Part shown: positions 6,446-7,113 of the stretch, piece by piece
Numbering within the stretch: the stretch's first letter is position 1
Layout: each line of letters opens with the position of its first letter
Source: a bacterium
GTDB lineage: Bacteria; Patescibacteriota; Minisyncoccia; Phycocordibacterales; SBAW01
DNA: 7,113 bases
Direction: 5' to 3'
Assembly: GCA_021813335.1 (NCBI GenBank)
Contig: JAKALC010000036.1
Coordinates: 1 to 7,113 of the forward strand
Position numbers and translations under genes: made by a program
Notes under the pieces: model-generated
What the model was told of the DNA's origin: nothing
What the model saw: the letters and a program-made list of their open reading frames with translations, nothing else
Databases searched by the model: none

Positions 6446-6457
6446 GACGATTGTCAA
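6444..6457. repeat. TTGAC-N4-GTCAA inverted repeat at the shared -35 of two divergent promoters
   Basis: TTGAC (6444-6448) and GTCAA (6453-6457) are perfect inverted arms around GATT. The right side supplies TTGACA to the minus strand and TTGTCA (6451-6456) to the plus strand, so the two divergent promoters share nearly the same -35 base pairs. Confidence 0.5.
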
Positions 6458-6479
6458 ATGAGAGCGGATGCCCTATGGT
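6451..6479 (+). promoter_or_regulatory. Probable tgt promoter, leaderless layout
   Basis: TTGTCA (6451-6456, five of six consensus bases) is followed after 17 bases by TATGGT (6474-6479, four of six). Seven bases later is the ATG at 6487, which is where transcription would start, so the tgt mRNA would have essentially no leader. Confidence 0.5.
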
Positions 6480-6486
6480 GGAGGAA

Positions 6487-7113
6487 ATGAGCGCGATTTC
6501 TTTCGTGGTAGAGAAGCGCGCGGGCGGCTCCGCCGCCCGCGCGGGTTCGCTCATGACGCCGCACGGCATCATCCGTACGCCGGCGTTCACGCCGGTCGGC
6601 ACGAAGGCGAACGTGAAGGGAATCCTTCCCGAACAATTGCGCGCGCTCGGCGCCGCGGCGGTGCTCGCGAACACCTACCACCTCTACCTCCAGCCGGGCG
6701 AAGGCATGGTGCAGCGGGCGGGCGGGCTCGGGAAATTTATGGCGTGGGACGGACCGACGATGACGGACTCGGGCGGCTTCCAGGTGTTCTCGCTCGGCGC
6801 GGCTTTCGGCAAGACGATCTCGAAGTTCACGAAAGGCGAAGTGACGGAGAAGGAAGACCAGCTCGCCGTCTACGACGAGGAGGTGGCGAGCCAGCACGGA
6901 CAGCTCGCCGTCATCGACGAGGAGGGCGTCACTTTCACCTCGCACGTGGACGGCTCCTTGCACCGCTTCACGCCCGAGCGCTCGGTCGAGATCCAGCACG
7001 CGCTCGGCGCGGACATCTTCTTCGCCTTCGACGAGTGCACGTCGCCCGCCGCGCCGTACGAGTACCAGCGCGAGGCGATGGAGCGCACGCATCGCTGGGC
7101 GGCCCGTTCGCTC
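6487..7113 (+). CDS. tgt: tRNA-guanine (queuine) transglycosylase, 3' partial
   Basis: Tgt swaps guanine-34 of GUN-anticodon tRNAs for preQ1 (in most bacteria) or queuine, in queuosine modification. The 209 codons present begin the TIM-barrel: 'TPHGIIRTPAFTPVGTKANVKG' near residues 24-45, ANTYHLYLQPG, then DSGGFQVFSL with the base-binding, general acid/base Asp94, and FAFDECTSP with Asp182, the second base-recognition Asp. The nucleophilic Asp and the zinc site lie beyond the window. Compared with the E. coli-type enzyme there are about 33 extra residues between DSGGFQVFSL and DEEGVTF, a segment I recall in CPR homologues, and it contains a 14-residue tandem duplication. The ATG at 6487 fits the usual N-terminal length; an in-frame ATG at 6475 is possible. 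GGAGG at 6480-6484 is only two bases from 6487, too close to serve it well, which together with the promoter position favours a leaderless start. It is transcribed divergently from the lipoprotein gene. Confidence 0.95.
   Translation, partial: MSAISFVVEKRAGGSAARAGSLMTPHGIIRTPAFTPVGTKANVKGILPEQLRALGAAAVLANTYHLYLQPGEGMVQRAGGLGKFMAWDGPTMTDSGGFQVFSLGAAFGKTISKFTKGEVTEKEDQLAVYDEEVASQHGQLAVIDEEGVTFTSHVDGSLHRFTPERSVEIQHALGADIFFAFDECTSPAAPYEYQREAMERTHRWAARSL
6859..6925 (+). repeat. 42-bp-period tandem duplication inside tgt
   Basis: A 25-base segment at 6859-6883 recurs at 6901-6925 with two adjacent differences (TA versus AT). The encoded residues are QLAVYDEE and QLAVIDEE, 14 residues apart and in frame. 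It lies in the extra segment after the DSGGFQ motif and joins it to the conserved DEEGVTF strand. Confidence 0.85.

Larger units (their letters stand above)
6427..6457 (-). promoter_or_regulatory. Promoter of the lipoprotein gene
   Basis: On the minus strand there is a perfect TTGACA -35 (6457-6452). Sixteen bases further is TAGTAT (6435-6430), and 19 bases further TATTTT (6432-6427), either of which may be the -10. The start of transcription would fall near 6420-6423, giving a leader of about 50 bases. This AT-rich patch stands out sharply from the GC-rich surroundings. Confidence 0.6.

Noticed and set aside
6370..6486. preQ1 riboswitch controlling tgt or the lipoprotein
   Set aside because: The suggestion comes only from the neighbouring tgt. 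I see no preQ1-type hairpin with an A-rich tail, and the tgt start appears to be leaderless.
6454..7092. Minus-strand open frame of 212 codons opposite tgt
   Set aside because: The opposite strand carries an unmistakable Tgt with DSGGFQ and FDEC motifs; the antisense product is an Arg/Glu-rich shadow.

Overview
This GC-rich window looks like chromosomal DNA from a Candidate Phyla Radiation (Patescibacteria/Parcubacteria-type) bacterium. Three things suggest this: a VirD4/TraD-like ATPase whose N-terminal half has the form common in that group, a very small helical protein resembling the DUF5663 group, and a tRNA-guanine transglycosylase carrying an extra segment after its DSGGFQ motif. The assignment rests on recalled family resemblance, not on a search.

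Layout. Positions 2-4930 (+) hold a two-gene unit. The first gene is a 5'-truncated VirD4/TraD/HerA-like DNA-translocation ATPase. Three bases later begins a 900-residue membrane protein with a disordered, highly charged N-terminal half, a small glycine-rich membrane region, a possible LysM-like segment and a unique C-terminal domain. Two short genes follow at 18- and 16-base spacing: a 98-residue DUF5663-like protein (4949-5245) and a membrane-anchored FKBP-type peptidyl-prolyl isomerase (5262-5768). A convergent gene on the minus strand (5836-6372) encodes a small lipoprotein and ends at a strong hairpin terminator at 5784-5820. A compact divergent promoter region (about 6373-6486) separates it from tgt (6487 to the window end, 3'-truncated). 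There is no gene-free stretch longer than 300 bases, and I saw no tRNA, rRNA, CRISPR array or insertion sequence.

How the parts fit. The ATPase and the 900-residue protein are very probably co-transcribed and may be partners in a DNA- or protein-export machine at the cell envelope; no relaxase, VirB4 or pilin gene is visible here. The FKBP isomerase is an envelope folding factor. Tgt performs the base-exchange step of queuosine tRNA modification. The lipoprotein has no recognised family.

The most interesting signals are regulatory. Several plus-strand genes have a -10-like hexamer immediately before the start codon and no usable Shine-Dalgarno sequence, suggesting leaderless transcripts. The lipoprotein/tgt intergenic region packs two back-to-back promoters on shared palindromes. 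The lipoprotein leader can form a chain of mutually exclusive hairpins, the last of which covers its ribosome binding site.
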